DNA of 64,000 bases from Tropicibacter naphthalenivorans (GCF_900176475.1 NZ_FWXX01000002.1:1-64000); one strand, 5' to 3'; counted from the first letter of the stretch, positions 28,412 to 37,770 are shown. Program-made: numbers and translations. The notes: generated from the letters alone by a model not told the origin.

Positions 28412-29338
28412 TTAGCCGTTTGCCGGTTTCGCCGAAGCGCCGCCGTTCTCGATGGCCCAGTTTGCGTTGGTCTTGATGCCGCCCAGCGGGAAGAAGTGCA
28501 CGGATTCAATGTTGAAATTCGGGTTGGCGGCCTTGTGCGCGGCCAGCTCGGTCAGCACCTCGGTCGGCTCATAGGGCAGCAGCAGCTTGGTCACGTCCAT
28601 AGCGCGCTTTTGCAGAACCTTGAGCGAGGGGCCGACACCGCAGGCGATGGCGAACTTGATCAGTGTTTGCAGCTTGGCCGGGCCGGCGATGCCGATGTGG
28701 ATCGGCAGGGTGATGCCCTCGGCGGTCAGGCGGTCGGCCCATTCGATGATCGGCTTGGCGTCAAAGGCGAACTGCGTGGCCAGCGCCATTTGCGCATCGG
28801 TGCGTTCGTTAAAGGCTTGCTTCCAGCGCAGCGCCTCCATCACCATGGCGTCGCCGCCGTTGGGGTCGATGTCCTTGTTGCCCTCGGGGTGGCCCGCGAC
28901 GTGCAGACGGGTAAAGCCCGCTTTGTCAAACAGGCCCGTTTCCAGCAGCTGCATCGAGCTGTCAAAATCGCCGTGGGGCTCGGCCACACCGCCCGCAAGC
29001 AAAAGCGCTTGCTTGACGCCCGCTTCACCGGCGTACATGGCAATCCAGTTTTCCAGCGTCGCGCGGTCCTTGATGATGCGCGCCGGAAAGTGCGGCATCA
29101 CGTTATAGCCGTCGGCGCTCAGACGCTTGGCAGTGGCGACCATATCCTCGATGGGGGTGCCTTCGATGTGCGCGATGTAGACGCGGGTCTCTGCGGGTAG
29201 CAGATCGCGGAAGTTCTCGACCTTCTCGGCGGTGCGCGGCATCACCTCGATCGAATAGCCTTGCAAAAAGGCCTCAAGCGCAGGGTTGGCGTTGCCCGAC
29301 GGGATTTCGTCGCGCTTACGGAAATTGAGCAATGCCAT
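28412..29338 (-). CDS. metF: Methylenetetrahydrofolate reductase, short type
   Basis: The 308-residue TIM-barrel flavoprotein matches the MTHFR family (SIEVMPRTAEKVENFRDLLPAE, YNVMPHFPARII, LLLAGGVAEPHGDFDSSMQLL, HVAGHPEGNKDID, ITLPIHIGIAGPAKLQTLI). It would reduce methylene-THF to methyl-THF, the donor for methionine synthesis. The ATG at 29338 follows AAGGAGG; the frame also opens at 29359. It sits just before the HAD and pterin methyltransferase genes and after the PF13769-like gene. Confidence 0.88.
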   Translation of the reverse strand: MALLNFRKRDEIPSGNANPALEAFLQGYSIEVMPRTAEKVENFRDLLPAETRVYIAHIEGTPIEDMVATAKRLSADGYNVMPHFPARIIKDRATLENWIAMYAGEAGVKQALLLAGGVAEPHGDFDSSMQLLETGLFDKAGFTRLHVAGHPEGNKDIDPNGGDAMVMEALRWKQAFNERTDAQMALATQFAFDAKPIIEWADRLTAEGITLPIHIGIAGPAKLQTLIKFAIACGVGPSLKVLQKRAMDVTKLLLPYEPTEVLTELAAHKAANPNFNIESVHFFPLGGIKTNANWAIENGGASAKPANG

Positions 29339-29355
29339 CACGGCCTCCTTCAGGT

Positions 29356-29664
29356 TCACTCGGGCGCACTCGCCCAGCCATCATTTGCGATCAGCGTCTT
29401 GATCCGCTCGGGCGTGAACTCTGCGTCGATCCGTTCGGCGGCGGCTTTGGCCGCTTCCATTGGATCACCCTCGACCGTGCCTTCGGCCACCTTGCGCCAT
29501 TCGGCAAGATAGGCGTCGGTGTCCGAGGCCCCCACCTTCATGGCGGCGCGGTCGATGGCCTGCTCGAAACGTTCGGGCAGGGGCATCTTTGCGCCACGGC
29601 GGCCTTTCCCGACAATGACTTGTGCCGGAATGTCGCGCCAATACACGATGGTGAGATCAGCCAT
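29356..29664 (-). CDS. Virulence-factor domain protein (PF13769-like)
   Basis: A 102-residue protein starting MADLTIVYWRDIPAQVIVG with the RRGAKMPLPERFEQAIDRAAM pattern of the small family named virulence factor (PF13769). The name has no experimental meaning in this setting. The stop is 18 bases before metF, so it is the first gene of the one-carbon operon and likely linked to methyl transfer. AAGGGAAT precedes the ATG. Confidence 0.7.
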   Translation of the reverse strand: MADLTIVYWRDIPAQVIVGKGRRGAKMPLPERFEQAIDRAAMKVGASDTDAYLAEWRKVAEGTVEGDPMEAAKAAAERIDAEFTPERIKTLIANDGWASAPE

Positions 29665-29980
29665 GGAGTTGATTCCCTTTTTTCTCGCTAGACCTTGATT
29701 ACCTGTGGTCGGCCCATTGCCGGTGGTCGTTTTCGACCGATGCCGGATGGTATGCGACAGGGTAAAGCGAAGTTGCCGGACATGCCACCGCCGCCAATCC
29801 CCTAAGTTTTCACAAACAACATGAGGCCCGTTAACAAAGTGTCGGCCTTGGCGCGCCTGATGTTTGACGCTTTGGTAAAATTATTGAAAACCGCTGCGAT
29901 GCGGCGCGTCACGCCACTTGCGCCAAGGCGGGGGGATGCGTATCTTGAGGGCAAGTTGATATCGGAAGAGGCGCAAAATC
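29665..29980. other. Divergent regulatory region between the metF operon and ppx
   Basis: These 316 bases hold no credible gene. Both promoters must lie here. The only clear structure is a small hairpin, GGTCG-TTTT-CGACC, at 29725-29738, inside the probable leader of the one-carbon operon. I looked for cobalamin (B12) box and SAM-II riboswitch landmarks on the minus strand and did not find them. Confidence 0.5.
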
Positions 29981-31093
29981 ATGGCGCCCAAGCGTCCCAA
30001 GGCTGCGGGCGCATTCCCGAAACCGGTCGAGAGCCCCGCGCCTGTACCGCCCGATCCCAATGCGCTGTATGCCGCGTTGGATCTGGGTACAAATAGTTGT
30101 CGCATGTTGATTGCCCAGCCAAAGGGCAGTCAGTTCCATGTGATCGACAGCTTTTCCAAGTCGGTCCAGCTGGGCCAAGGGCTTGAAAAGACTGGTCGTC
30201 TAAGCCGGTCGTCCATGCAGCGGACGATCTCGGCCATTCGTGTGTGCAAGCAAAAGATCGAACGCCACAACGTGCAGAACATGCGCCTTGTGGCGACCGA
30301 GGCCTGCCGCCGGGCGCGCAACGCCCGCGATTTCATCCGGCACGTCAAACGCGAAACCGGCCTGATGCTGGAAATCATCCAGCCCGAGGAAGAGGCGCGT
30401 CTGGCGGTGATTTCCTGCGCGCCGCTGGTGTCGACCAAGACGGAGCAACTCTTGGTGGTGGACATCGGCGGTGGCTCGACCGAATTGGTCTGGCTGGACC
30501 TGTCGAATGTCGAGCCGCGCGAGCGTCCGCGCGCGATCATGCGCCTGCACGCCGGGTTCCACCCGCCCGACAGCCCGTTCCCCACGGCCAAGGTGGTCGA
30601 TTGGATCAGCGTGCCCTTGGGCGTGGCGACCTTGCGCGATCAGTTCAATGATGTGGCCGATGATGCCGCGCGCTACGCCCTGATGAGCTGGTATTTCGAG
30701 GAACATCTGGCCGATTTCGCCCCGTATAGTGACGAACAGGCGCGCGAAGGGTTCCAGATCGTCGGCACCTCTGGCACCGTGACCACGGTTGCGGCCTCTC
30801 ATCTTGGGCTGCGCCGCTATGACCGGACCAAGGTCGACGGGCTGCGCATGTCCTCTGACCAGATCGAAGCGGTGATCCAGCGTTACCTTGATATGGGGCC
30901 GACGGGGCGGCGGCGTGATCCGCGCATCGGGCCGGACCGTCACGCGCTGATCATGTCGGGCAGCGCGATCTTGCAGGCGCTCTTGCGGCTGTGGCCCACG
31001 GACCGCCTGAGCGTTGCCGACCGCGGCCTGCGCGAAGGGCTGCTGTACGCGCAAATGTCAGCGGATGGCGTTTTGGAAGACGGCCCGCTATAG
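29981..31093 (+). CDS. ppx: Ppx/GppA phosphatase
   Basis: The 370-residue protein is in the actin-like ASKHA fold of exopolyphosphatases and guanosine pentaphosphate phosphatases. It has the first phosphate loop ALDLGTNSCRMLI, the catalytic-Glu region IIQPEEEARLAV and the second loop VVDIGGGSTEL. It lacks the C-terminal HD domain of longer Ppx proteins. GGAAGAGG precedes the ATG. rlmE follows by 51 bases, so they are probably cotranscribed. Confidence 0.88.
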   Translation: MAPKRPKAAGAFPKPVESPAPVPPDPNALYAALDLGTNSCRMLIAQPKGSQFHVIDSFSKSVQLGQGLEKTGRLSRSSMQRTISAIRVCKQKIERHNVQNMRLVATEACRRARNARDFIRHVKRETGLMLEIIQPEEEARLAVISCAPLVSTKTEQLLVVDIGGGSTELVWLDLSNVEPRERPRAIMRLHAGFHPPDSPFPTAKVVDWISVPLGVATLRDQFNDVADDAARYALMSWYFEEHLADFAPYSDEQAREGFQIVGTSGTVTTVAASHLGLRRYDRTKVDGLRMSSDQIEAVIQRYLDMGPTGRRRDPRIGPDRHALIMSGSAILQALLRLWPTDRLSVADRGLREGLLYAQMSADGVLEDGPL

Positions 31094-31144
31094 GGACAGC
31101 TTCGGCAACTGCCGAACACAGGAAACACGAAGGCGAGTGAAGGT

Positions 31145-31855
31145 ATGGCGAAGGGGACGAAGAACAGCTCCGGGCGCGGGCAGCGCGATCTGAAGGTCAA
31201 GGTCAAGTCGGCCCGTGGGCGCAAGCTGTCGTCCACGCTTTGGCTGCAACGGCAGCTGAACGACCCCTATGTCAAACGCGCCAAGGAAGACGGCTATCGC
31301 GGGCGTGCGGCCTTTAAGATCTTGGAAATCGACGATAAATATCGGTTCCTCGTGCCGGGTGCGCGGGTGGTTGACCTTGGCTGTGCACCGGGCGGCTGGT
31401 GTCAGGTCGCGGTCAAACGCGTCAATGCCCTGGGCGAGAAAAAGGGCAAAAAGGTCGGCACGATCCTCGGCGTCGATCTGCAAGAGGTCGATCCGATTCC
31501 GGGGTGCGAGATTCACCAGCTCGACTTTATGGAGGACGGCGCCGACGACAAGGTCAAGGCGTGGCTCGGCGGGCAGGCCGACGTGGTGATGTCCGACATG
31601 GCGGCGGCCTCTTCGGGGCATAAACAGACCGACCACCTGCGGATCATCGCCCTGTGCGAGGCCGCCGCCTATCTGGCCTTCGACGTGCTCGAAGAGGGCG
31701 GGACATTCGTGGCCAAGGTGCTGGCGGGCGGGGCCGAAGGGTCGCTTCAGCAAATCCTGAAACAGCGCTTTACCAAGGTTGCGAATTTCAAACCGCCGGC
31801 AAGCCGCTCTGATTCCTCGGAAAAATTCGTCGTGGCGACCGGGTTCAAAGGTTAA
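31145..31855 (+). CDS. rlmE: 23S rRNA (uridine-2'-O-)-methyltransferase RlmE
   Basis: RlmE methylates U2552 in the A loop of 23S rRNA, helping late 50S assembly. The 236-residue FtsJ-type enzyme has the K-D-K-E tetrad (in [35 protein letters not shown] and [10 protein letters not shown]) and the SAM loop [15 protein letters not shown]. The N-terminus is longer and more basic than in E. coli. It follows ppx and converges with a small gene that overlaps its stop codon. Confidence 0.93.
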   Translation: MAKGTKNSSGRGQRDLKVKVKSARGRKLSSTLWLQRQLNDPYVKRAKEDGYRGRAAFKILEIDDKYRFLVPGARVVDLGCAPGGWCQVAVKRVNALGEKKGKKVGTILGVDLQEVDPIPGCEIHQLDFMEDGADDKVKAWLGGQADVVMSDMAAASSGHKQTDHLRIIALCEAAAYLAFDVLEEGGTFVAKVLAGGAEGSLQQILKQRFTKVANFKPPASRSDSSEKFVVATGFKG

Positions 31856-32043
31856 TCGCGCGGGGCGGTCAGCGAATGGATCGCCTGCGCCATGATATCC
31901 GCGATCTGATCGTCACTTAGCGCCGCCTCACCGTGGTGCATGGCGACCTGCTCGGCCTCGATGATTTCTTCGGTGCGGTGCAGGGCAAACAGCCGCGCCA
32001 GCCGGTTGCTGGGCTCAGAGGGGCGGGGCGTGTCGTCAAGCAT
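31852..32043 (-). CDS. Small hypothetical protein
   Basis: A 63-residue acidic, helical protein ([22 protein letters not shown], then [18 protein letters not shown]). I do not recognise the family. It overlaps the end of rlmE by four bases in convergent orientation. The ribosome site is weak, but composition and the clean start suggest it is real. Confidence 0.45.
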   Translation of the reverse strand: MLDDTPRPSEPSNRLARLFALHRTEEIIEAEQVAMHHGEAALSDDQIADIMAQAIHSLTAPRD

Positions 32044-32221
32044 GGGGCAGTCCGAAGGTATCCAAGGTTTAAGCTGTTGTTAGCCATGAGTTTGACGGTG
32101 CTTTATGGCGATTTTCGTGCAATGAGAAGACCGATGTCGGGTGCTTTGCGCGGGTTGGTCGGACTGCGTGACAAAAAGGTTAACAGCGCCGCCGCAGGAC
32201 CACACGGCCAGGAGGAAAAGC

Positions 32222-32848
32222 ATGGCAGTTATTCTATGTTACGGCGATAGTAACACCCACGGCACCCTGCCGATGAAGATCCCCGGCGTGTCAGACCGCG
32301 CCCCGCGCGGCGATCGCTGGACGGACGTGATGGCCGCGCTTCTTGGCCCGGACCATCAGGTCATCCCCGAAGGTCTGCCCGGCCGCACCACCGTCCATGA
32401 CGACCACATCGAAGGCGGCGCACGCAACGGCCTGTCGGTGCTGCCTGCGGTGATCCACAGCCATAAGCCTTTGGATTTCATGGTTTTGATGATCGGCACC
32501 AACGATCTAAAACCGCGCTTTTCCGTCACCGCCAATGAAATCGCCCGTTCGGTCGAGCGCTTGATCCTGACCGCCCGCGCCGAGGGTGAGGTCAGCGATA
32601 TCCTCGTCGTTGCGCCCGCGCCGGTACGCGAAGTCGGCACTCTGCGCGAGGTGTTCGCTGGGGCCGAAGCGCGCCAAGAGGGCTTGGACGATCAGATCAG
32701 AGCTGTGGCCGAGCGTCACGGCTGCGGGTTCCTCGCCGCGGGTGATCACGTTAAGGTTTCGGACAAGGACGGAGTCCATTGGGAGGTGGACCAGCAGCGC
32801 CATTTCGGCGCCATCATGGCGCGCGCCGTGCTGGATCACCTGAAATGA
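32222..32848 (+). CDS. SGNH/GDSL hydrolase (arylesterase-like)
   Basis: The 208-residue protein has the SGNH catalytic blocks: block I CYGDSNTHGT with the serine nucleophile, the GTNDL block, and DGVHW with the Asp-His pair near the C-terminus. It lacks a signal peptide, so it is a cytoplasmic esterase similar to the arylesterase of mycobacteria and agrobacteria. AGGAGG precedes the ATG at 32222. The lipoprotein gene downstream overlaps its stop (ATGA). Confidence 0.88.
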   Translation: MAVILCYGDSNTHGTLPMKIPGVSDRAPRGDRWTDVMAALLGPDHQVIPEGLPGRTTVHDDHIEGGARNGLSVLPAVIHSHKPLDFMVLMIGTNDLKPRFSVTANEIARSVERLILTARAEGEVSDILVVAPAPVREVGTLREVFAGAEARQEGLDDQIRAVAERHGCGFLAAGDHVKVSDKDGVHWEVDQQRHFGAIMARAVLDHLK

Positions 32849-33288
32849 AACGCGCAGCTTTCGCCGTGCTGCTGCTGAGTGCCTGCGCGCAGCCCGCGAC
32901 CTTGCCCGACGTGGCGATCCCCATGCGCAATCCCACCGCACCCGTCGCCTCGCAGGCCGATGCGGGAGTGGGCCGTCTGTCCGGCGACTGGGTGGTCGTC
33001 CAAGGGGCCGGGCTGCCCCAAGGCACGCGCCTGCGGTTCTCCAAGACCTCCGTTCAGGTGGGTGAGGCGGTCCTGCCGCTTTCCCCGCAGGGGCAAGGGC
33101 GCTACAGCTTTGGGTCCGAGGCGATCTGGGTCCACTGGCTGGACGCCGACAACCGCACCGCCGCGCTTGGCAACCCGGACGGGGCGCGCGTCTGGATCAT
33201 GGATCGCAGCGGCACGCCGGGCGAGCGCCTCAAAGCTGCCCGCGAAATCCTCGACTGGTACGGCTATGATCTGGGCCAGTTGAACTAA
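32845..33288 (+). CDS. Lipocalin-like lipoprotein
   Basis: The 147-residue protein begins MKRAAFAVLLLSACAQ, a signal with lipobox LLSAC, so it should be membrane-anchored. The core (GDWVVVQG.., YSFGSEAIWVHWLDADNRTAALGNP) and the ending VWIMDRSGTPGERLKAAREI, DWYGYDLGQL resemble small bacterial lipocalins in which a barrel is followed by a helix and a GYD motif. The match is weak. It overlaps the SGNH hydrolase stop and may act with it at the envelope. Confidence 0.55.
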   Translation: MKRAAFAVLLLSACAQPATLPDVAIPMRNPTAPVASQADAGVGRLSGDWVVVQGAGLPQGTRLRFSKTSVQVGEAVLPLSPQGQGRYSFGSEAIWVHWLDADNRTAALGNPDGARVWIMDRSGTPGERLKAAREILDWYGYDLGQLN

Positions 33289-33356
33289 GTCCCAGCTTTG
33301 CCTTGTCTTTTGCCGCGCGCGCAGGTTCCATGGCGTGCGACACACAAGGAGGCGAC

Positions 33357-34763
33357 ATGGCACAACGGGCAGCGATCATTGGCGGCGGCGTCATCGGGGG
33401 CGGCTGGGCGGCGCGGTTCGCGCTTATGGGCTGGGACGTGGCGTTGTACGATCCTGACCCAGAGGCCAAGCGCAAGATGTCCGAGATCATGGCCGGTGCG
33501 GCGCGCGCCTTGCCCATGCTATTCGAAGCGCCAATGCCGCCGCGCGGCACCATCACCCATTGCGCGACCATGGCCGAAGCCGTCGCCGGTGCCGCCTATA
33601 TCCAGGAAAGCGTGCCAGAGCGGCTGGAGCTAAAACACAAGGTTTACCAAGAGCTTCAGGCGAATTGTTCACGTGATGCGGTCATTGGCTCCTCCACCAG
33701 CGGATTTACTCCGACGCAGCTACAAGAGGGCGCGGCGCACCCCGAACAGATCATCGTCGCGCATCCCTTTAACCCTGTTTACCTTTTGCCCTTGGTCGAG
33801 TTGGTGCCCAGCCTCAAGACCGCGCCAGAAGTCACTGAAAAGGCGAAGGAAACGCTAACCAAGATCGGCATGTACCCGCTGCATGTGCGGGCCGAAATCG
33901 ACGCCCACATCGCGGACCGTCTGCTAGAGGCCGTCTGGCGCGAGGCGCTGTGGCTGGTCAAGGACGGCATCGCCACGACGCAGGAAATCGACGATGCGAT
34001 CCGCTATGGCTTTGGCCTGCGGTGGGCGCAGATGGGGCTGTTTGAAACCTACCGGATTGCCGGCGGCGAAGCGGGGATGCGGCACTTTATGGCGCAGTTC
34101 GGTCCGGCGCTGAAATGGCCCTGGACCAAGCTGATGGACGTGCCAGAGTTCGACGATGCGCTGGTGGATCTGATCACCGAGCAGTCCGATGCGCAGTCCG
34201 GTGCCTTGGACGTCCGCGCGCTGGAGCGGCTGCGCGACGACAACCTTGTGGCGATCTTGCGGGCCTTGAAAGGGCGCGAGGCGGCGGCTGGCAAGCTGTT
34301 GATTGAACAAGACACGCGGCTGCGCGCCCCCTTGGCGGGCAGCGTGCCCTTGGTGACGGTCCGGCGCACGGTGCCGGTGGATTGGGCCGATGTGAACGGC
34401 CACATGAACGAGGGCCGCTACGGTCAGGTGTTCAGCGATGCTTCTGAAGAGGTAATGACCCACGTGGGCGCGGATCGGGCCTATATCGACGCAGGTCACA
34501 GCTATTTCACTGCCGAGACCAACATTAAGTATCTCGCGGAAACCCTTGTCGGAGAAGAATTTATCGTGGAGACGCGGGTCGCGCTGGGGCAGGGCAAAAA
34601 GCTGCGTCTCTTGCACGAGATGAAGCGCCCGAGCGGCGAGGTCCTTGCCACTTGCGACCAGTTTTTGCTGCATGTGTCGCTGACCACGCGCAGTTCTTGC
34701 CCACCTTTGCCGGATGTTCTGGCGCGGGTCGAAGCCCTGGCGAAGGCGCACGCCGATGGATAA
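33357..34763 (+). CDS. L-carnitine dehydrogenase fused to betainyl-CoA thioesterase
   Basis: Residues 1-310 form a 3-hydroxyacyl-CoA dehydrogenase-type NAD domain (AAIIGGGVIGGGWAARFAL at the N-terminus, VIGSSTSGFTPTQLQ, VAHPFNPVYLLPLVELVP) and residues about 330-468 a hotdog thioesterase (VDWADVNGHMNEGRYGQVFSD, NIKYLAETLVGEEF). This fusion is known from carnitine degradation, where the first domain makes 3-dehydrocarnitine and the second hydrolyses betainyl-CoA to glycine betaine. The middle enzyme of the route is not in the neighbourhood. AAGGAGG precedes the ATG. The downstream glycerate kinase overlaps by eight bases. Confidence 0.85.
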   Translation: MAQRAAIIGGGVIGGGWAARFALMGWDVALYDPDPEAKRKMSEIMAGAARALPMLFEAPMPPRGTITHCATMAEAVAGAAYIQESVPERLELKHKVYQELQANCSRDAVIGSSTSGFTPTQLQEGAAHPEQIIVAHPFNPVYLLPLVELVPSLKTAPEVTEKAKETLTKIGMYPLHVRAEIDAHIADRLLEAVWREALWLVKDGIATTQEIDDAIRYGFGLRWAQMGLFETYRIAGGEAGMRHFMAQFGPALKWPWTKLMDVPEFDDALVDLITEQSDAQSGALDVRALERLRDDNLVAILRALKGREAAAGKLLIEQDTRLRAPLAGSVPLVTVRRTVPVDWADVNGHMNEGRYGQVFSDASEEVMTHVGADRAYIDAGHSYFTAETNIKYLAETLVGEEFIVETRVALGQGKKLRLLHEMKRPSGEVLATCDQFLLHVSLTTRSSCPPLPDVLARVEALAKAHADG

Positions 34764-36018
34764 GCGCGCCTTTCTCACCGACCTGTTTCACACTGCCGTG
34801 GCGGCGGCTGATCCGCTCAAAGCCTTAGCAGAGGCTTTGCCGCCCAAGCCAAAGGGCCGTACCGTTGTGGTTGCAATCGGCAAGGGCGCGGCGCAGATGG
34901 CAGCGGCGTTCGAGACGCTTTGGGACGGGCCGATCAGCGGCGTGGTCGTGACGCGCTATGGCTACGCGGTGCCGTGCCAGCATTTGCCGGTGATCGAGGC
35001 CGCGCACCCGGTGCCGGACGCCGCAGGCATGACCGCCACGCGCAAGGTGTTCGAAGCCGTCAAAGGGTTAACAAAAGACGATCTGGTGGTCGCTCTGATC
35101 TGCGGCGGCGGGTCGGCTTTGTTGCCCGCGCCGCCGGGCGGCTTGGCGCTGGAAGATGAACAAGACCTGAACCGCGCTTTGCTGGCCTCTGGCGCGCCGA
35201 TTGGCGTGATGAACGCGATCCGCAGGCACTTTAGCGACATCAAGGGCGGCCGATTGGCGGCTGCGGCCTATCCGGCGCGCGTGGTATCCTTGGTGGTTTC
35301 GGATGTTCCGGGCGACGATCCGGCGCAGGTGGCCTCTGGTCCCACGGTGCCGGATGAGGTGTCGCAAAGCGATGCGCTGTCGATGATCAGAGCGCGAAAT
35401 ATCGTTCTGCCAGAGCGGGTTATGGCGCATATTTCAGGTGATACTTGCGCCGCCCCAGACCCGAGTGACGCGATCTTTGCCGACAACGAGGTGCGTGTCG
35501 TGGCCTCTGCCCGATTGTCGCTAGAGGCCGCCGCCGCGCGCGCCGAGGCGCAGGGCATCCCCGCGGTGATCCTGTCCGACGCCATCGAGGGAGAGGCCAA
35601 GGACGTGGGTCTTGTCCACGCCGCCATCGCGCGGGAAACGGCGCTGCGGGGGCGCCCGTTTAAGGGACCGTTAGTGATCCTTTCGGGCGGCGAAACCTCT
35701 GTGACCCTCGGGGCCAATCCCGGCCGGGGCGGACGCAACACCGCCTTTCTTTTGGGCCTCGCCGGGGCGATCGAAGGGCTGGAGGGCGTCACCGTGCTGG
35801 CCGCCGACACCGACGGGATTGACGGCAGCGAAGACAACGCCGGCGCGTTTGCGGACGGCGGGTCATTGGCGCGGTTGCGCGCGATGGGCCAAGACCCTGG
35901 CGACTACCTTCGGGCGCAAGACCCTTGGGGGGCGTTCGACGCTTTGGGTGATTTGTTCGTGCCGGGGCCGACGGGGACAAACGTTAACGATTTCAGGGCG
36001 ATGTTCATCGAAGGTTAA
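34756..36018 (+). CDS. ttuD: Glycerate 2-kinase (MOFRL family)
   Basis: The 420-residue enzyme phosphorylates D-glycerate at the 2-position. It matches the GckA/TtuD family: VVVAIGKGAAQMA near the N-terminus, LVVALICGGGSALLPAPPGGL, VSDVPGDDPAQVASGPTVPDE and, in the C-terminal MOFRL domain, ILSGGETSVTLGANPGRGGRNTAFLLGLA and ADTDGIDGSEDNAGAF. The start at 34756 overlaps the carnitine dehydrogenase stop. Its end overlaps the convergent sulfotransferase gene by four bases. The symbol follows the tartrate-cluster name; the tartrate context is absent. Confidence 0.86.
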   Translation: MDKRAFLTDLFHTAVAAADPLKALAEALPPKPKGRTVVVAIGKGAAQMAAAFETLWDGPISGVVVTRYGYAVPCQHLPVIEAAHPVPDAAGMTATRKVFEAVKGLTKDDLVVALICGGGSALLPAPPGGLALEDEQDLNRALLASGAPIGVMNAIRRHFSDIKGGRLAAAAYPARVVSLVVSDVPGDDPAQVASGPTVPDEVSQSDALSMIRARNIVLPERVMAHISGDTCAAPDPSDAIFADNEVRVVASARLSLEAAAARAEAQGIPAVILSDAIEGEAKDVGLVHAAIARETALRGRPFKGPLVILSGGETSVTLGANPGRGGRNTAFLLGLAGAIEGLEGVTVLAADTDGIDGSEDNAGAFADGGSLARLRAMGQDPGDYLRAQDPWGAFDALGDLFVPGPTGTNVNDFRAMFIEG

Positions 36019-36764
36019 GTATAACCATAACCCAGAAGCGCCTCTTGGGCTGAGTCCAGCTGCGTGGTCATAAAGTCCAAATCCGCATCGGGCATCGCCT
36101 TGGGCGTGGCGGGGCGCGGCGTGACGCTGGGCAAAAACCGAGAGCCTAACCGCTTGTGAATGGGGCGAAAATCCTGCTCGGGCGAGGCCAGACCTAGCTC
36201 CGCCTGAACCTCGGTCACGAACCGCTGCGGCGCGGCGATGACGTTTTCCATCCGGCAAAACACCACCGTACAGCCGCGATTGTAGAACGACAGCAGCGCC
36301 GCCAGCTTGGCCCGGCGCAGGGCATAGAGGTTGGCAAACGGCACCCCCGTTAACGGATCGCGATCCAGCTGAAGCGGCAATCCCAACCCTCCCAGCGCCT
36401 GGACCTGCGGAAAGTACCGCTTGCGGTCGGCGATCGTCGCCCAGGGCGCGCGGATAAACTCTGCAAACTCCAAAACCTGCATCTGCGGCGGGCAATGCCA
36501 AGGTTTGGCGTGCATCGACAGGCTCCAGTCGCGGGCATCGCGGACCACGCAAACCACCGCCACATGCGCCGGAATCGCGGTCATCTGGGGAAAGCCATGC
36601 TTCCACCCGAGGTCTTCGATGGGCTGCATCACGGTGTTGCGGCCAAGAATACGTTTAACGTAATTGGTGCCTGAAGATCGCTCGCCAAACACTTGGAATT
36701 GCGTCGGAATTACGCCGTTTGGGGCGATCTGCCAGCCGGTTTCGCGAAAGTCCTGCCCGATCAT
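36015..36764 (-). CDS. Sulfotransferase-like protein
   Basis: The 249-residue protein has the PAPS-binding features of sulfotransferases: a 5' phosphosulfate loop in FQVFGERSSGTNYVKRIL and a 3' phosphate motif in CVVRDARDWSLSMH, then a late helix GLASPEQDFRPIHKRL. There is no membrane segment. The ATG at 36764 follows GAGG by six bases; an ATG at 36779 is directly adjacent to a purine run and less likely. It is divergent from a glycosyltransferase gene, so both may modify a surface polysaccharide. Confidence 0.65.
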   Translation of the reverse strand: MIGQDFRETGWQIAPNGVIPTQFQVFGERSSGTNYVKRILGRNTVMQPIEDLGWKHGFPQMTAIPAHVAVVCVVRDARDWSLSMHAKPWHCPPQMQVLEFAEFIRAPWATIADRKRYFPQVQALGGLGLPLQLDRDPLTGVPFANLYALRRAKLAALLSFYNRGCTVVFCRMENVIAAPQRFVTEVQAELGLASPEQDFRPIHKRLGSRFLPSVTPRPATPKAMPDADLDFMTTQLDSAQEALLGYGYT

Positions 36765-36876
36765 ATCGCGCCTCGTCATCCTTTTGTCAGACAGGTTAAC
36801 CGCCTGCGTGCGAAAATGCGATTCACTCGAGGATAGATTGTGGCTAGGGTGACCGTAAAACGACAAGAGGCGTAAG

Positions 36877-37752
36877 ATGCAGACTGTAGCCGCGGCGCTG
36901 ACCATGGTGCGTGACGATGCGTTTTTCCTGAAGGCTTGGCTGCGCCACTACGGCGAGGTGCTGGGGCGCGAGAATTGTTACGTGGTGAATCACGGGCGCG
37001 GCGCCGAGGTCGAACAGCTGGCCGAGGGCTGTAATATCATTGGCATTCCCGGCGATCCGCACCCGAATTTCGACATGAAACGCTGGCGGATGCTGAACAA
37101 CTTTGTGCAGGGGCTGCGCAGCTACTACACCCACGTGATCGTCGGGGATGTGGATGAGCTGGTGGTCGTTGATCCATCTACCGGTTTGAATTTGCTCGAC
37201 TATCTGGCCAAGACCAAGGGCAAGCGGGTGCTGACCCCCTTGGGGCTAGAGGTGATCCATCGCCCCGAGTTGGAGCCTGAGCCGATCACGGACCGCATCC
37301 TGGGGCCGCGCCGCCACCTGCGCCTTGCGCCGCATTACTCGAAACCTTGTGTGATTTCAAACGGATGCAAGATTGCGCGGGGCGGGCATTACACCAGCTT
37401 CGATGAGTTGATCACCCCCGATGAGTTGTATCTATTCCATCTCAAGTTCTGCGATTTCGACAATTACGTGCGGGTTATGGACGCGCGCAACGCGGTCACC
37501 CAAGAGATCGGCAAAAGCATCAAGGAGACGGCGATTGGCCGCCATTGGTTCCCCGTGGCGCGCGGCGATGATCGCGCGCTGTTTGACGGTTTCGCGCAGC
37601 TGAAAATGCAAGAGGGCTTTGACGTGGATTGGGTGCGCAAGCGGATGCACCGCAGCTTTACCCCGCGCGGCGACACCGGGTTTTTCCAGTTCAACCGGCC
37701 CGAGTATGACGCGCAATATGTCCTGCCCGAAAGGTTTAACGGGCTGTTCTAG
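36877..37752 (+). CDS. Glycosyltransferase family 2 or 92-like protein
   Basis: The 291-residue protein begins AAALTMVRDDAFFLKAWLRHYGEV, the entry of GT-A transferases of the DUF23/GT92 and family 2 kind, and has a DVDELVVVD acid motif (HVIVGDVDEL) at the nucleotide-sugar metal site. No membrane segment is visible. AGAGG lies six bases before the ATG. It is divergent from the sulfotransferase gene across 112 bases. Confidence 0.72.
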   Translation: MQTVAAALTMVRDDAFFLKAWLRHYGEVLGRENCYVVNHGRGAEVEQLAEGCNIIGIPGDPHPNFDMKRWRMLNNFVQGLRSYYTHVIVGDVDELVVVDPSTGLNLLDYLAKTKGKRVLTPLGLEVIHRPELEPEPITDRILGPRRHLRLAPHYSKPCVISNGCKIARGGHYTSFDELITPDELYLFHLKFCDFDNYVRVMDARNAVTQEIGKSIKETAIGRHWFPVARGDDRALFDGFAQLKMQEGFDVDWVRKRMHRSFTPRGDTGFFQFNRPEYDAQYVLPERFNGLF

Positions 37753-37770
37753 AGGTTAACGATTGTCGGA

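Noticed and set aside
29665-29980. Riboswitch (B12 or SAM) upstream of the metF operon
   Set aside because: No B12 box or SAM-II landmarks were found on the minus strand; only a small GGTCG/CGACC hairpin is visible.
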